A stretch of DNA of 64,000 nt from Cutibacterium porci (GCF_009696315.1 NZ_VUMG01000001.1:248001-312000); one strand, 5' to 3'; positions 9,652 to 19,967 are shown, counted from the stretch's first letter. Made by a program: numbers and translations. Notes: generated by a model not told the origin, from the letters alone.

Positions 9652-12318
9652 ATGGCTGATGACGAGAAGCCCGACGAGCAAAACCAGGCGGACCGTCAAG
9701 GATTGGTGACCGGCCGTCACGTCGGGATCCAGCCGGTCGAGATTCGTGACGAGATCCAGAACGCGTACCTCGACTACGCAATGAGCGTCATCGTCGGGCG
9801 TGCGCTGCCCGATGTGCGCGACGGCCTCAAGCCCGTGCACCGCCGCGTCATCTACGCGATGTACGACGGTGGTTACCGCCCTGATCGCGGCTGGAATAAG
9901 TGTTCCCGCGTTGTCGGAGACGTCATGGGCAAGTATCACCCTCACAGTGACTCGGCCATCTACGACACCTTGGTACGGCTAGCTCAGCCGTGGGCTATGC
10001 GATACAAGCTTGTCCAAGGCCAGGGTAACTTTGGTTCTCAAGGCAACGACGGCGCCGCTGCCATGCGATACACCGAGTGCAAGATGGCTCCGCTAGCCAT
10101 GGAGATGGTGCGCGACATCGACCAGGACACCGTCGATTTCCAGCCCAACTATGACAACAAAGAGACCGAGCCGGTCGTCTTGCCATCGAGATTCCCGAAC
10201 CTGCTTGTTAACGGTTCGTCAGGCATTGCGGTGGGCATGGCCACGAACATCCCGACCCATAATCTGCGTGAGGTCAACGAGGCCGTGCAATGGTCTTTGG
10301 CTCACCCTGACGCCTCCTCCGAGGAGTTACTTGAGGCGTGCATGGAGCGTATTAAAGGCCCGGATTTCCCTGGTGGTGCTCTTATCGTGGGCCGGCAGGG
10401 CATTGAGGATGCGTACCGCACTGGTCGCGGGTCGGTAACGATGCGTGCTGTCATTGACATGGAAGAGGACAAGAAGGGACGCCAGTGCCTGGTCGTCACC
10501 GAGCTGCCCTATATGTGCAATCCCGACAACCTTGCTACCAAGATCGCTGACTTGGTGAACTCCGGTCGCGTCAACGGCATCGCTGACATCCGTGACGATT
10601 CCTCGGCGCGTACGGGCCAGCGTCTAGTCATTGTTCTCAAACGTGACGCCCAGCCGCGCGTCGTCATGAACAATCTGTACAAGCACACGTCGCTGCAAGA
10701 TACCTTCGGCTGCAACATGCTGGCGTTGGTAGATAACGTGCCGCGTACTCTGCGTCTGGATCAGTTCATCAGCTATTGGATTGATCACCAGATGGAGGTC
10801 ATCCGCAGGCGCACTGAATATCGCTTGGCTCAGGCGGAAAAGGATGCTCACATTCAGCGAGCCCTCGTCAAGGCCTTGGACATGCTCGACGAAGTCATTG
10901 CGCTTATTCGTCGTTCCCCGAATACTGAAGCCGCCAGCACTGGCCTGCAAGAGTTGCTCGATATTGACGAGATTCAGGCCCGCGCCATCCTTGATATGCA
11001 GCTGCGTCGGTTGGCTGCCCTGGAGCGTCAAAAGATTATTGACCGGCTGGAAGAACTCGAGCGCCTTATCGCTGATTACAAGGCAATTCTGGCTAGCGAG
11101 GATCGTCAGCGGGAGATCATCTCTACTGAACTTGCCGAGATTGTCGATAAGTACGGTGATGAGCGTCGCACTCGCATCATCGCGGCCGACGGGGATTTTT
11201 CCGAGGAAGATTTCATTCCCGATGATGACGTCGTCGTCACTATTACCAGGGGTGGCTACGCTAAGCGCACCCGCACCGACCTGTACCGAGTCCAAAAGCG
11301 CGGTGGTAAGGGTGTTCGTGGTGCCAGCCTGCGTGCAGACGACGAAGTGGCGCAGCTATTTGCCACCACTAATCACCAGTGGATTTTGTTCTTCACAAAT
11401 ATGGGCCGGGTATATCGCACCAAGGTATGGCAACTACCGGAGGCTGGTCGTGACGCCAAGGGTGGTCACGTCGCGGGGTTATTGAGCTTCCTACCCGATG
11501 AGAAAATCGCCCAGGTCATGACCTTGCGGTCCTATGAGGATACTGAATACCTTCTGCTGGCAACCCGTAAGGGCATGGTCAAAAAGACGGCTCTCAAAGC
11601 TTATGATTCATCGCGTCAGGCTGGTGTCATTGCCATCAACTTCCGTACCGAAGACGATGAGCTTATTGGTGCCGAGCAGTGCTCCGCTGACGACGATGTA
11701 TTGCTCATCAGCCGCAAGGGCCAAGCGATCCGGTTTTCTGCTGATGACGAGCAGCTGCGACCAATGGGGCGTGCGACCTCGGGTGTTACCGGCATGAAAT
11801 TCCGTGGTGACGACGAGCTGTTGTCGATGTCGATCATCCATTCCGATATGCGTGAGGACGATCGGTTTGTCTTTACTGTTACTGATGGCGGCTATGCCAA
11901 ACGCACCGCTGTCTCGCAGTACCGTCAGCAGGGACGCGGAGGATTTGGCATCAAGGCGATGGCCCTCAACGAGGAACGTGGCTCCCTCGTTGGTGGCTTG
12001 GTGGTGAGAGAAGCTGACGAGATCATCGCGATTAAGACGTCAGGTCAGATCACCAGGTCGGCTGTATCCGAGGTTCCCGCCAAGGGGCGGTCCACAATGG
12101 GGGTGAAGTTCGTCTCGGTACGCGGTGACGATGCCGTCTCGATTATCGCTGTAAATCCCGAGCATGCCGTCGACGAGGAAGTCGCAGAAGAATCCGTAGA
12201 ACCCGGTGCCACGCAGCCCGAATCCGGGGATGTGCTTCGGCAAAGCGATACTGTGGATGGTAGCCGTGCCGTCGATACGGCGGAAAGCGATATGAAGCCG
12301 GAGGACAACGGTGAGTGA
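9652..12318 (+). CDS. gyrA: DNA gyrase subunit A
   Basis: GyrA is the breakage-reunion subunit of gyrase; 888 residues. The catalytic tyrosine is in [11 protein letters not shown]. The quinolone region reads [19 protein letters not shown]: Ser101 and Asp105 are the wild-type-like residues, but residue 99, equivalent to E. coli Gly81, is Ser (codon AGT). The C-terminal beta-pinwheel with repeated GGYAKRT-type blades and the gyrase box RGGKGVRG are present. There is an acidic, low-complexity tail. An AAGGA site precedes the ATG. The stop overlaps the next gene by eight bases. Confidence 0.97.
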   Translation: MADDEKPDEQNQADRQGLVTGRHVGIQPVEIRDEIQNAYLDYAMSVIVGRALPDVRDGLKPVHRRVIYAMYDGGYRPDRGWNKCSRVVGDVMGKYHPHSDSAIYDTLVRLAQPWAMRYKLVQGQGNFGSQGNDGAAAMRYTECKMAPLAMEMVRDIDQDTVDFQPNYDNKETEPVVLPSRFPNLLVNGSSGIAVGMATNIPTHNLREVNEAVQWSLAHPDASSEELLEACMERIKGPDFPGGALIVGRQGIEDAYRTGRGSVTMRAVIDMEEDKKGRQCLVVTELPYMCNPDNLATKIADLVNSGRVNGIADIRDDSSARTGQRLVIVLKRDAQPRVVMNNLYKHTSLQDTFGCNMLALVDNVPRTLRLDQFISYWIDHQMEVIRRRTEYRLAQAEKDAHIQRALVKALDMLDEVIALIRRSPNTEAASTGLQELLDIDEIQARAILDMQLRRLAALERQKIIDRLEELERLIADYKAILASEDRQREIISTELAEIVDKYGDERRTRIIAADGDFSEEDFIPDDDVVVTITRGGYAKRTRTDLYRVQKRGGKGVRGASLRADDEVAQLFATTNHQWILFFTNMGRVYRTKVWQLPEAGRDAKGGHVAGLLSFLPDEKIAQVMTLRSYEDTEYLLLATRKGMVKKTALKAYDSSRQAGVIAINFRTEDDELIGAEQCSADDDVLLISRKGQAIRFSADDEQLRPMGRATSGVTGMKFRGDDELLSMSIIHSDMREDDRFVFTVTDGGYAKRTAVSQYRQQGRGGFGIKAMALNEERGSLVGGLVVREADEIIAIKTSGQITRSAVSEVPAKGRSTMGVKFVSVRGDDAVSIIAVNPEHAVDEEVAEESVEPGATQPESGDVLRQSDTVDGSRAVDTAESDMKPEDNGE

Positions 12319-12931
12319 CGAGACGAGGGTGACGCATCCCGGCCCCGATGACCCGGAGGCAACGCACTGGACTGCCGGTGATGCCCGCCGTACCTTCCAC
12401 GAGGGTAAGGAGCGTCCAGATCCGCGTCAGGAATCTGATCGCAAGCGGACGACGGCGTCGACCCCACCTATGCGGTCGGGTGTTGCCCCCAGGCAGGCAT
12501 CGCGGCAGCAGGAGCCATCTCGCTCGCCTCAGGCACATCAGCCGGCACGCGCTGCCAGGCGCACGCGCAAGGCTCGGCTTCGACTGACCCGCGTCGATCC
12601 GTGGTCGGTCATGAAGACCTCCCTGCTCTTCGGTGTGGCAGGGGCGGTGATTCTCTTCATCGCAACGTGGATCATTTGGGGCATTATCGGTGCGTCGGGT
12701 GCCTTTGATTCCATGAATAAGGTCGTTAATGACCTCATCAGTTCGCCGAGCTCGACATCAAAGTTCCAGCTGTCTGACTACGTCAATACCGGACGCGTCT
12801 TAGGTTTTACGGCCCTCATTGGTGCCATCAATGCGGTGTTGTTTACGGCCATATCGACGTTGTTCAGCTTCCTCTATAACCTGGCTGCTCAAGTCATGGG
12901 CGGCTTGGAGGTCACCCTCGCCGAGGACTGA
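12311..12931 (+). CDS. DUF3566 transmembrane protein downstream of gyrA
   Basis: The product has 206 residues and starts at a GTG inside the end of gyrA. The first 90 residues are charged and proline/arginine-rich and look disordered. The rest holds two hydrophobic segments, about residues 108-128 and 170-195. This is the DUF3566 architecture found immediately after gyrA in many actinobacteria. The function is not established. The eight-base overlap argues for translational coupling to gyrA. Confidence 0.85.
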   Translation: MSDETRVTHPGPDDPEATHWTAGDARRTFHEGKERPDPRQESDRKRTTASTPPMRSGVAPRQASRQQEPSRSPQAHQPARAARRTRKARLRLTRVDPWSVMKTSLLFGVAGAVILFIATWIIWGIIGASGAFDSMNKVVNDLISSPSSTSKFQLSDYVNTGRVLGFTALIGAINAVLFTAISTLFSFLYNLAAQVMGGLEVTLAED

Positions 12932-12956
12932 GTTCGGCACTGCGCGTACCGAACTC
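12930..12956 (+). terminator. Hairpin after the gyrase operon
   Basis: GAGTTCGG at 12930-12937 pairs perfectly with CCGAACTC at 12949-12956 across an 11-base loop. No U-run follows. It is positioned to end the gyrB-gyrA-DUF3566 transcript. Confidence 0.45.
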
Positions 12957-13018
12957 ATCGTCGCGATCGACGGCACCCGCCGTATCAGCGGAATGTGGTG
13001 GTGAATGTCGGCGCTAGC

Positions 13019-13987
13019 TCAGGCGGGACGCACCGACTCATAGACGTTGCGTACCGCGTTGGCTGAGATCAGCAGTTTCTCCTGCTCCCAATCGTCCAGA
13101 GTAATGTCGAGGTGGTGTTCAACTCCGTGGCTGCTGACCACTGTCGGCAGTGACAGGGACACCTCACCATGGAAGCCCATGACCCCGTCAGCCAGCGTGC
13201 ATACTGGATAAATAGACCGTTGGTCGAGCAGTATGGCTCGCGCCACATTTATTGCTGCTCTCGAGATGCCTGAAGACGTCCATCCCTTGCCCTCAAGTAC
13301 ATCGAAGGCAGACTGTACGATGTCGTGGGCTACCTGGTCGGGAGACAGCGGTTCTAGTCCCAGGGCGGTTGTCGCCTCGGAGATGGTGAGGCCACCGATT
13401 GAGGCATGCGAGAGGTAAGGAAATGCTGTCGCCCCGTGCTCTCCCAACATGAAAGCCTGCACCGAATCAGGACTGACGCCGGCCCAGTCGGCTAGGTGAC
13501 GGCGCAGTCGGGCAGAGTCAAGGGCCGTTCCGGTGCCGATGATGAGGTTCGTCGGATAGTCGAACTCAGTTGCTGCGATATGGACGTTGACGTCCAGGGG
13601 GTTAGTGATGAGGATGATTGGCGCGCTGTGGGTGTAGTGGCAGATGTTGCTCATCACATCCCGGATGACCTTCGAATTGACCTGGGCCAGGGAATTGCGG
13701 GAGTCGTGACTACCGCCATAGCTGTCGGGTAGGACGGATGGTCCAGCGGAGACGATGATGATGTCGGCGTTGCGGCATGCGTCATAGTCGGCTGCCTCGA
13801 TGGTCGTCGTCATGGCTGGAGCAACGCCAGTGGCCTGATGGTTGTCAAGAGCTTGGCCGTCACGAACCTTGTTGTCGACGTCAATGAGCGATATGCGCGA
13901 GAAGAGGCCGAGGGTGGCTGCGTTGGTGACGACGTCTGAGCCGACGTGGCCGATTCCAATGACAACGAGGTGCGGTGCAATTGACAT
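13019..13987 (-). CDS. L-lactate/malate dehydrogenase family protein
   Basis: This is a cytoplasmic NAD-dependent 2-hydroxyacid dehydrogenase of about 322 residues. It has an N-terminal Rossmann fold (VVIGIGHVGSDVV), the aspartate/arginine pair in TALDSARLRR and the catalytic histidine in GEHGAT. The ATG at 13987 is preceded by GGAAGGA; a longer start at 14014 lacks a ribosome site. The specificity loop reads AGPSVLPDSYGG and not the Gln (lactate) or Arg (malate) form, so the substrate is uncertain. Candidates are lactate, malate or a branched 2-hydroxyacid. It is a single gene convergent with the gyrase operon. Confidence 0.85.
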   Translation of the reverse strand: MSIAPHLVVIGIGHVGSDVVTNAATLGLFSRISLIDVDNKVRDGQALDNHQATGVAPAMTTTIEAADYDACRNADIIIVSAGPSVLPDSYGGSHDSRNSLAQVNSKVIRDVMSNICHYTHSAPIILITNPLDVNVHIAATEFDYPTNLIIGTGTALDSARLRRHLADWAGVSPDSVQAFMLGEHGATAFPYLSHASIGGLTISEATTALGLEPLSPDQVAHDIVQSAFDVLEGKGWTSSGISRAAINVARAILLDQRSIYPVCTLADGVMGFHGEVSLSLPTVVSSHGVEHHLDITLDDWEQEKLLISANAVRNVYESVRPA

Positions 13988-14198
13988 AGAGGTGATCCTT
14001 CCGTTGACATCCATCGTCTCATTTGTTGCATCAGCTGTCTCTGACAGTGAGATCGAGGGCTTTACGGCTCCTGCTTAGCACGTCGTGGAATGAACGAGAG
14101 CAGTGTTCCGCGAGATTGGCGTGAACTCGCCGATGCGGTACTTCGCTGACGCGATGTGGCCATGATGCGGGCCGCTAAGGACTGCAACTAGTGGCGAA

Positions 14199-14396
14199 TT
14201 GAGCGTCCCGGTGTGTTTCAGTGAGCTTGGTGCGGGGCCCAGTGTGGCAAATGTGGATGGTTACGGTGTCGTTGCCATCTGTGATGGCATGACGCGCCGG
14301 TGCGTGCAGGATCGCCACGGCGTTGACGAGACCGCGGTTGACCAAGCAGCCGACATAGATTCGGTGCTGCCCCTTGACACGTGCTGCGCAATGTGA
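14199..14396 (+). pseudogene. Relic of a ribose-binding-protein gene upstream of rbsR
   Basis: In this otherwise geneless spacer, 29 bases at 14329-14357 are identical to 18932-18960 inside rbsB. They are in the same frame and read ETAVDQAADI against KTAVDQAADI. Weaker similarity continues upstream of the match. No full binding protein can be assembled here, so this looks like the decayed 3' part of an rbsB copy. I see no other gene in the spacer 13988-14490 apart from the operator listed separately. Confidence 0.6.
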
Positions 14397-14416
14397 TTCC
14401 GTTAAGTCACGCGTTC

Positions 14417-14455
14417 GTGGAAACGTTTCCACACGATGGGTAGAGGAAACTTTCC
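14417..14455. promoter_or_regulatory. LacI-family operator of the ribose operon
   Basis: A perfect 16-base palindrome GTGGAAACGTTTCCAC lies at 14417-14432. A second, partial copy GGAAACTTTCC lies at 14445-14455. The A-ACG-T centre is typical of LacI/RbsR/CcpA-type sites. They sit 36-74 bases before the rbsR start, so autoregulation of the whole operon by RbsR is likely. Confidence 0.8.
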
Positions 14456-14490
14456 CGGCACCTCACGCTCGATGATGAGAGGAGGAGAAG

Positions 14491-15498
14491 GTGAATCGTA
14501 AACCGACGATCAAGGATGTCGCTCGGCTAGCAGGAGTATCGCTAGGGACGGCGTCGAGAGTTCTTAATGGCAGTTCCGCGACATCGGAGGCGTCCCGTAA
14601 TGCGGTACGCAATGCGGCCCATGAGTTGGGCTACCTGTCGAACGCACACGCCCGATCATTGCGGTCTGCCCACAGTGGCGTTATCGGGCTGGTTGTTCCA
14701 GATATCCGCAACCCATACTTTGCTGAGTTGGCCTCTGTCGTTGAGAACGCGTGTCTCGCGCATGGTTGGGCAACATTGTTGTGCAATGCCGATGAGTCTC
14801 CCGACCAGTTCAACCGGTACGTCAACACTTTGCGTCGCCAGAGAGTTGACGGTGCGATCGTGACGCCGACTGGTAGTGACGGGCAAGCTATCAAAGACTT
14901 AGTCGATGACGGAGTTCAGGTGGTGTGTGTGGACCGTGACATCGCGGGGTCTTCATTGCCAGCTGTCACCTCTGATCCCTGGAATGGAATGAGAGAGGCC
15001 GTTGATCACCTGGTGAGTTGCGGGCATCGCAAGATCGGATTCATTACTGGCCCGCAGCAAACGTCAACCGGTCTGGAGCGGTATCAGGCCTATTGCCAAT
15101 TGCTGGCCAATTGTGGGTGTGGCATTGACGAGGATCTCGTCGTTGAAGGTGATTTTCAGGAGGAGTCGGGGCGCGTAGGCGCTCAACGTCTACTTGACCG
15201 TGGCGCTACCGCTATTTTTGCATCCGACTCCCTCATGTCGATGGGGGCGTTGCGGACCTGTATTGACCAGGGCATTCGTATCGGTGAAGAGATTGACTTG
15301 ATCGGTTTCGATGACCTACCGGTATTTAGCCTCACCAATCCCGCTCTCACCGTGGTCGCCCAGGATATTGACGCGATGGGGAGGGTTGCCGTCGATCTGC
15401 TTAACCATGCCATGTCCGGGGAGCCCACGAACTCCGCTCGCTTAGACACCCACCTCATCGTTAGGGCATCAACCCGAATGGTCAAGGAGAACCAGTGA
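14491..15498 (+). CDS. rbsR: LacI-family repressor of the ribose operon
   Basis: A 335-residue regulator with the N-terminal LacI helix-turn-helix (TIKDVARLAGVSLGTASRVL) and a periplasmic-binding-protein-like effector domain (VIGLVVPDIRNPYF onward). The start is a GTG with a strong GGAGGAG seven bases upstream. It is first in the rbs operon and its stop overlaps the rbsA start. By analogy with RbsR it should release the operator at 14417 when ribose is present. Effector identity is inferred from the genes it precedes. Confidence 0.9.
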   Translation: MNRKPTIKDVARLAGVSLGTASRVLNGSSATSEASRNAVRNAAHELGYLSNAHARSLRSAHSGVIGLVVPDIRNPYFAELASVVENACLAHGWATLLCNADESPDQFNRYVNTLRRQRVDGAIVTPTGSDGQAIKDLVDDGVQVVCVDRDIAGSSLPAVTSDPWNGMREAVDHLVSCGHRKIGFITGPQQTSTGLERYQAYCQLLANCGCGIDEDLVVEGDFQEESGRVGAQRLLDRGATAIFASDSLMSMGALRTCIDQGIRIGEEIDLIGFDDLPVFSLTNPALTVVAQDIDAMGRVAVDLLNHAMSGEPTNSARLDTHLIVRASTRMVKENQ

Positions 15499-17000
15499 GG
15501 ACAGTACTTCGACTCGACCACGTCAGTAAGAGCTTTGGGCCAGTCAACGTTATTCACGACGTCTCGGTTGACGTCATTTCAGGAAGGGTACGCGTGCTAC
15601 TCGGTGAGAACGGAGCCGGAAAGTCCACTCTCATCAAGATGATGAGCGGTATCTATCACCCCGACTCTGGCTCGGTAATTGTTGACGGTAAATCCGTCGA
15701 GCTGCCTACCGTTAAAGCTGCCGAGGCTAAAGGCATTGCGACGATCCACCAGGAACTCAATTTAGTTCCGCAAATGTCGGTAGCTGAGAACATCATGCTT
15801 GGACGCACGCCGAGCCATGGCGGACTGGTGAGTTGGAGTTCGATGCGGGCTCAGGCTCGGGCTGCGCTGGAGCGGATTGGCCTGGATGTCTCTGTGGACC
15901 GCCTCGTTGGTTCGTTGAGCACAGCCCACCAACAGCTTGTGGAGATCGCACGGGCCTTGTCGATGGATGCCAGGGTGCTCATCCTTGACGAGCCCACCGC
16001 TGCTTTGACACGCAAGGAGTCTGGCCAACTCTTCGAGGTGATGGACGAGCTCAAAACAAACGGCGTCGCGATGGTGTTCATCTCCCATCACCTTGACGAG
16101 ATTCCCCGTGTCGGTGACGATGTCTCAGTGCTGCGCGATGGCACTTTGGTGGCAGAAGTGCCGGCTAGCACGTCGGAACGTGAGCTGGTCACGATGATGG
16201 TCGGCCGTGACATCGACGACCAGTTCCCACGCCATCGCGGCGAGATCGGCGATGTTGTGCTGTCGGTCAAGGGGCTCAGCCGTGAAGGGGCTTTTCACAA
16301 CGTCGGATTCCAGCTGCATGCTGGTGAGGTGCTTGGCTTGGCAGGCTTAGTCGGGGCAGGGCGTACCGAGGTGCTGCGCGCTGTCGCTGGAGCCGATAAG
16401 TACGATTCTGGGGCCGTGAGTGTGCGTGGCAAGGAACTCCCGAAAGGAAAGATTTCCCTTGCGATTTCCCAGGGTATTGGTCATGTACCTGAGGAACGTA
16501 AGTCTCAGGGATTAGTTCTTGGCGCTTCGGTTAATGAGAATCTTGGCTACGCAACTGTGAAATCAACCTCCCGCGCGGGATTAGTAGATCGCATTGGGCA
16601 ACGTCGACGCGCCGAGAATGTTGCTGAAAAGCTGAAGATTCGGATGGCGAGTCTGGATCAACCGGTGCGCAATTTGTCCGGTGGTAATCAACAGAAGGTT
16701 GTAATTGGGCGTTGGATTCTTGCAGACTCATCAATCTTGTTGCTGGATGAGCCGACTCGAGGTGTTGACGTCGGTGCCAAGGTCGAGATTTACCAACTTA
16801 TCAATGCCGTTACCGATGCGGGAGGTGCGGTCCTCATGGTCTCTAGTGAGCTTCCGGAGGTCATCGGTATGAGTGATCGGATCCTCGTCATGTCCCATGG
16901 ACGAGCGATGGGAATTCTCGACGCTAAGACGGCAACTGAGGACGCCGTCATGGAACTGGCAGTGGCCTCCGTTGATCCCGTTGATGAGAAACCAGAATGA
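15495..17000 (+). CDS. rbsA: Ribose ABC importer ATP-binding protein
   Basis: This 501-residue protein has two fused ATPase domains, the RbsA/MglA type. The first has Walker A GENGAGKST near residue 37 and Walker B VLILDEPTAAL. The second has a degenerate Walker A region GLVGAGRTE, signature LSGGNQQK and Walker B ILLLDEPTRG. It powers RbsC on the cytoplasmic membrane face. The GTG start overlaps the rbsR stop (GTGA), indicating coupling. Confidence 0.93.
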   Translation: MRTVLRLDHVSKSFGPVNVIHDVSVDVISGRVRVLLGENGAGKSTLIKMMSGIYHPDSGSVIVDGKSVELPTVKAAEAKGIATIHQELNLVPQMSVAENIMLGRTPSHGGLVSWSSMRAQARAALERIGLDVSVDRLVGSLSTAHQQLVEIARALSMDARVLILDEPTAALTRKESGQLFEVMDELKTNGVAMVFISHHLDEIPRVGDDVSVLRDGTLVAEVPASTSERELVTMMVGRDIDDQFPRHRGEIGDVVLSVKGLSREGAFHNVGFQLHAGEVLGLAGLVGAGRTEVLRAVAGADKYDSGAVSVRGKELPKGKISLAISQGIGHVPEERKSQGLVLGASVNENLGYATVKSTSRAGLVDRIGQRRRAENVAEKLKIRMASLDQPVRNLSGGNQQKVVIGRWILADSSILLLDEPTRGVDVGAKVEIYQLINAVTDAGGAVLMVSSELPEVIGMSDRILVMSHGRAMGILDAKTATEDAVMELAVASVDPVDEKPE

Positions 17001-17077
17001 CCATTTCTGAATCCGAAAAATACTAGAACAACGTCGTCTTGTCTCGATTGGTGATAATCGGGAAAGGAAATATCATC

Positions 17078-18055
17078 GTGACCACTGCATCAACCACTAC
17101 TGTGCAAAAATCATCAGTTGGTAGAAGAATAGGTTCATGGGCTCTTAGTCACGGCGCCCTGGTTGGCCTGATGATTTTGTGTGTTGCTTTGTTTATCGCA
17201 ACCCCGGTCTTCCTCACCGTGCCAAATATCATTAATATTGGCATCCAGGCAGCGGTGGTAGCGATTATGGCTTTCGGTATGACCTTTGTCATCGTCACCT
17301 CCGGCATTGACCTGTCTGTGGGGTCGGTTGCCGCTCTGTCGGCCATGGTGTCAGCGTGGATGTTCTCCAACGTCGGTCTGCCGGGATGGCTCACCCTCAT
17401 CGTCGGTTTACTCATTGGACTGCTTGCTGGAGCTGTGTCTGGTTTGGCTATCGCATACGGAAAACTTCCTGCGTTTATTGCTACGTTGGCCATGATGAGC
17501 GTGGCCCGTGGGTTAACTCTCGTCATCTCTGGGGGTACCCCAGTAGCCACTTCTGACGCGGTAAATCAGCTGGGCGCTGACCTCGGGGTCATTCCCGTTC
17601 CCGTCGTTATGTTGGCCCTTGCCGGTGTGGTGTGCTGGTTCATCCTGTCACGTACCGTAATCGGGCGTTCCCTTTATGCCATTGGTGGTAACGAAGAAGC
17701 TGCCCGCCTCTCTGGTATTCCGGTGCGTCGCATCCTCGTGGCTGTGTATGCCCTCGCCGGTCTATTCGCCGGCTTGGCTGGTCTGGTGCTGGCCGGTCGA
17801 CTCTCCTCGGCTCAGCCCCAGGCAGGTCTGGGATATGAACTTGATGCCATTGCAGCCGTTGTTATTGGTGGAGCCTCCTTGTCGGGGGGATCTGGAAAAG
17901 CAAGTGGCACCTTTATCGGCGCGGTTTTATTAGCTGTTATCCGTAACGGTCTCAATATTCTTAATGTCTCATCATTCTGGCAGCAAGTCGTCATTGGCTG
18001 TGTCATTGCTCTGGCTGTTGGATTTGACGTCTTTAGGTCCAAGAAAGAGTCCTGA
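17078..18055 (+). CDS. rbsC: Ribose ABC importer permease
   Basis: An integral membrane protein of about 325 residues with eight or more hydrophobic segments and the BPD_transp_2 hallmarks TFVIVTSGIDLSVGS and YAIGGNEEAARLSGI. The GTG at 17078 follows GGAAAGGAAA and is preferred to a TTG at 17039 that would add 13 residues. It forms the transmembrane channel of the RbsABC importer. It lies between rbsA and rbsB, as usual. Confidence 0.92.
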   Translation: MTTASTTTVQKSSVGRRIGSWALSHGALVGLMILCVALFIATPVFLTVPNIINIGIQAAVVAIMAFGMTFVIVTSGIDLSVGSVAALSAMVSAWMFSNVGLPGWLTLIVGLLIGLLAGAVSGLAIAYGKLPAFIATLAMMSVARGLTLVISGGTPVATSDAVNQLGADLGVIPVPVVMLALAGVVCWFILSRTVIGRSLYAIGGNEEAARLSGIPVRRILVAVYALAGLFAGLAGLVLAGRLSSAQPQAGLGYELDAIAAVVIGGASLSGGSGKASGTFIGAVLLAVIRNGLNILNVSSFWQQVVIGCVIALAVGFDVFRSKKES

Positions 18056-18096
18056 GCACAACATTCGAAAACTGTGGAAAAATGAAAGGTAGAACG

Positions 18097-19041
18097 ATGA
18101 AGTTCAAGACTGCTCACAAAGTGCTTGCGACGGCGGTCGTCGCAACGATGGCTTCCACCGGTCTGGCTGGCTGCAACCGTGACGGCGGATCTGATTCATC
18201 TGCGTCGGGAACAGTGGTATTTGCTGTATCTACGCAGACAAATCCGTTCTTCGTCCAGCTGGTTGACGGTGCAAAGAAGGAGGCCAAGGCCAAGGGAGTT
18301 AACCTCCAGGTGCAAGATGCTTCAGACGATGCCGCTACTCAAGCTAATCAGCTAGCCAACGCAGTATCTACTTCAGCCAAAGTAGTCATTGTTAATCCAA
18401 CTGATTCCGACGCTGTTGCTCCGTCTGTGAAGGCCCTCAATAAGGCAAAGATTCCAGTAATTACGGTGGACCGCAGTGCCAGCAGCGGTGACGTCGCTTC
18501 CTTCATCGCGTCTGACAATGTTGCTGGTGGTGTCGATGCTGCTAAGAAGCTCGCTGAGATCATGGGAGAAAAGGGTGAAGTTATCCACCTACAGGGAACC
18601 CCGGGTGCCTCGGCTTCCCGTGACCGTGGTAAGGGATTCAGCGAGGAAATCGCCAAACATCCAGGCATCAAAGTGGTTGCCAAGCAGACCGCCAATTTTG
18701 ATCGTTCTAAGGCTCTTGACGTGACGACCAACCTCATGCAGGCGCATCCCAAGGCTGCTGGCATTTTCGCTGAGAACGACGAGATGGCTATTGGTGCAAT
18801 CTCTGCCTTAGGTTCACAGGCTGGCAAGAGTGTCAAGATTGTGGGCTTCGACGGCACTGCTGACGGCATCAAAGCTGTTAAGGCTGGAACTATGGGAGCG
18901 ACGATCGCTCAGCAGCCTGCCCTCCTCGGTAAGACCGCGGTTGACCAAGCAGCCGACATACTGGCTGGTAAACAGGTTTCTAAGACCACTCCGATCAAGG
19001 TTGTGCTGGTGACTAAGGACAACGCGAAGGATTACGAATGA
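18097..19041 (+). CDS. rbsB: Ribose-binding lipoprotein
   Basis: The extracellular receptor of the ribose importer, about 314 residues. A signal peptide ends in the lipobox LAGC, so it is lipid-anchored at the outer face of the membrane. The mature part starts a type I sugar-binding fold (VVFAVSTQTNPFFVQLVDGA) and contains NPTDSDAVAP and the binding-site TVDRSA region. The ATG at 18097 has AAAGG upstream; an ATG at 18082 is less likely. Its 18932-18960 segment is repeated in the relic before rbsR. Confidence 0.92.
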   Translation: MKFKTAHKVLATAVVATMASTGLAGCNRDGGSDSSASGTVVFAVSTQTNPFFVQLVDGAKKEAKAKGVNLQVQDASDDAATQANQLANAVSTSAKVVIVNPTDSDAVAPSVKALNKAKIPVITVDRSASSGDVASFIASDNVAGGVDAAKKLAEIMGEKGEVIHLQGTPGASASRDRGKGFSEEIAKHPGIKVVAKQTANFDRSKALDVTTNLMQAHPKAAGIFAENDEMAIGAISALGSQAGKSVKIVGFDGTADGIKAVKAGTMGATIAQQPALLGKTAVDQAADILAGKQVSKTTPIKVVLVTKDNAKDYE

Positions 19042-19967
19042 GCGACGCAACAGCCACCGTCACCGTCGTTGGATCGATCAATGCCGACATGAGGGTCGGC
19101 GTCGAGAGATTTCCAGGACCGGGGGAGACCTTGGCTGGAGGTGAGGCCACATTAACCCCCGGCGGTAAGGGGGCTAATCAGGCTCTCGCGGCGGCACGAT
19201 GTGGTGTCCAGGTTGCGATGGTCGGAGCTGTGGGGAAGGACCCGGCATCTGAAACTGCTCTCTCGCTGTTATCGGAGTGCGTCAACCTTGATGGCGTTGT
19301 TCGTCGTGACATATTGACGGGAACGGCCGTCGTCATGGTGGCAGATTCGGGAGAAAACTCGATTATCGTCATCGCAGCTGCGAATGGGACCGTTGATGCG
19401 CAGACTGTTCGGGCTCAGGCTGAGCGCCTCCAGGACGCTAACGTCGTGGTGTGCCAAGGGGAGATTCCGTCTGACGGGATCGCCGAAGCTGCTCGCTGCG
19501 CTCAGCGATTCGTGTTCAATTTAGCGCCGGTAATTGACGTTGATCCAGAGGTCATTCGTATGGCTGATCCGCTGGTGGTCAATGAGCATGAAGCGGCGCT
19601 GGTAGCTCTTGCGTTAGGATCGACGATCCCTCGTCTCGAGGATGATCCTGATGCGGCTTTGCGCGAGCTGCTGAATCTTGGGTGCCGAAGTGTTGTCATC
19701 ACACTGGGATCGGCCGGATGCGTCGTTGGCGGGCCAGAAGGGTTCGACGCCGTGGCTGCAGCGAAAGCAGAGGCTGTTGACACCGTCGGTGCGGGTGATG
19801 CGTTTGTTGGTGCACTGGCTGCGGAGCTGGCCCGCGGCCGTACCCTTCTGGAAGGTTGCCGTTTTGCGACCGCAGTGGCGACGCTGACGGTGACAAAGCC
19901 GGGAGCACAGGCGTCCTATCCCAGCGTCGGGGAAATCGAGGATATTCGCCGAGGAGAATACGCATGA
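19038..19967 (+). CDS. rbsK: Ribokinase
   Basis: A PfkB-family sugar kinase of 309 residues that phosphorylates ribose at O5. Visible marks are the N-terminal VGSINADM, the glycine pair in TPGGKGANQALAAARCG, and the C-terminal catalytic motif DTVGAGDAFVGAL with the catalytic aspartate. Its ATG overlaps the rbsB stop (ATGA), and rbsD overlaps its own end. It traps imported ribose for the pentose phosphate pathway. Confidence 0.94.
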   Translation: MSDATATVTVVGSINADMRVGVERFPGPGETLAGGEATLTPGGKGANQALAAARCGVQVAMVGAVGKDPASETALSLLSECVNLDGVVRRDILTGTAVVMVADSGENSIIVIAAANGTVDAQTVRAQAERLQDANVVVCQGEIPSDGIAEAARCAQRFVFNLAPVIDVDPEVIRMADPLVVNEHEAALVALALGSTIPRLEDDPDAALRELLNLGCRSVVITLGSAGCVVGGPEGFDAVAAAKAEAVDTVGAGDAFVGALAAELARGRTLLEGCRFATAVATLTVTKPGAQASYPSVGEIEDIRRGEYA

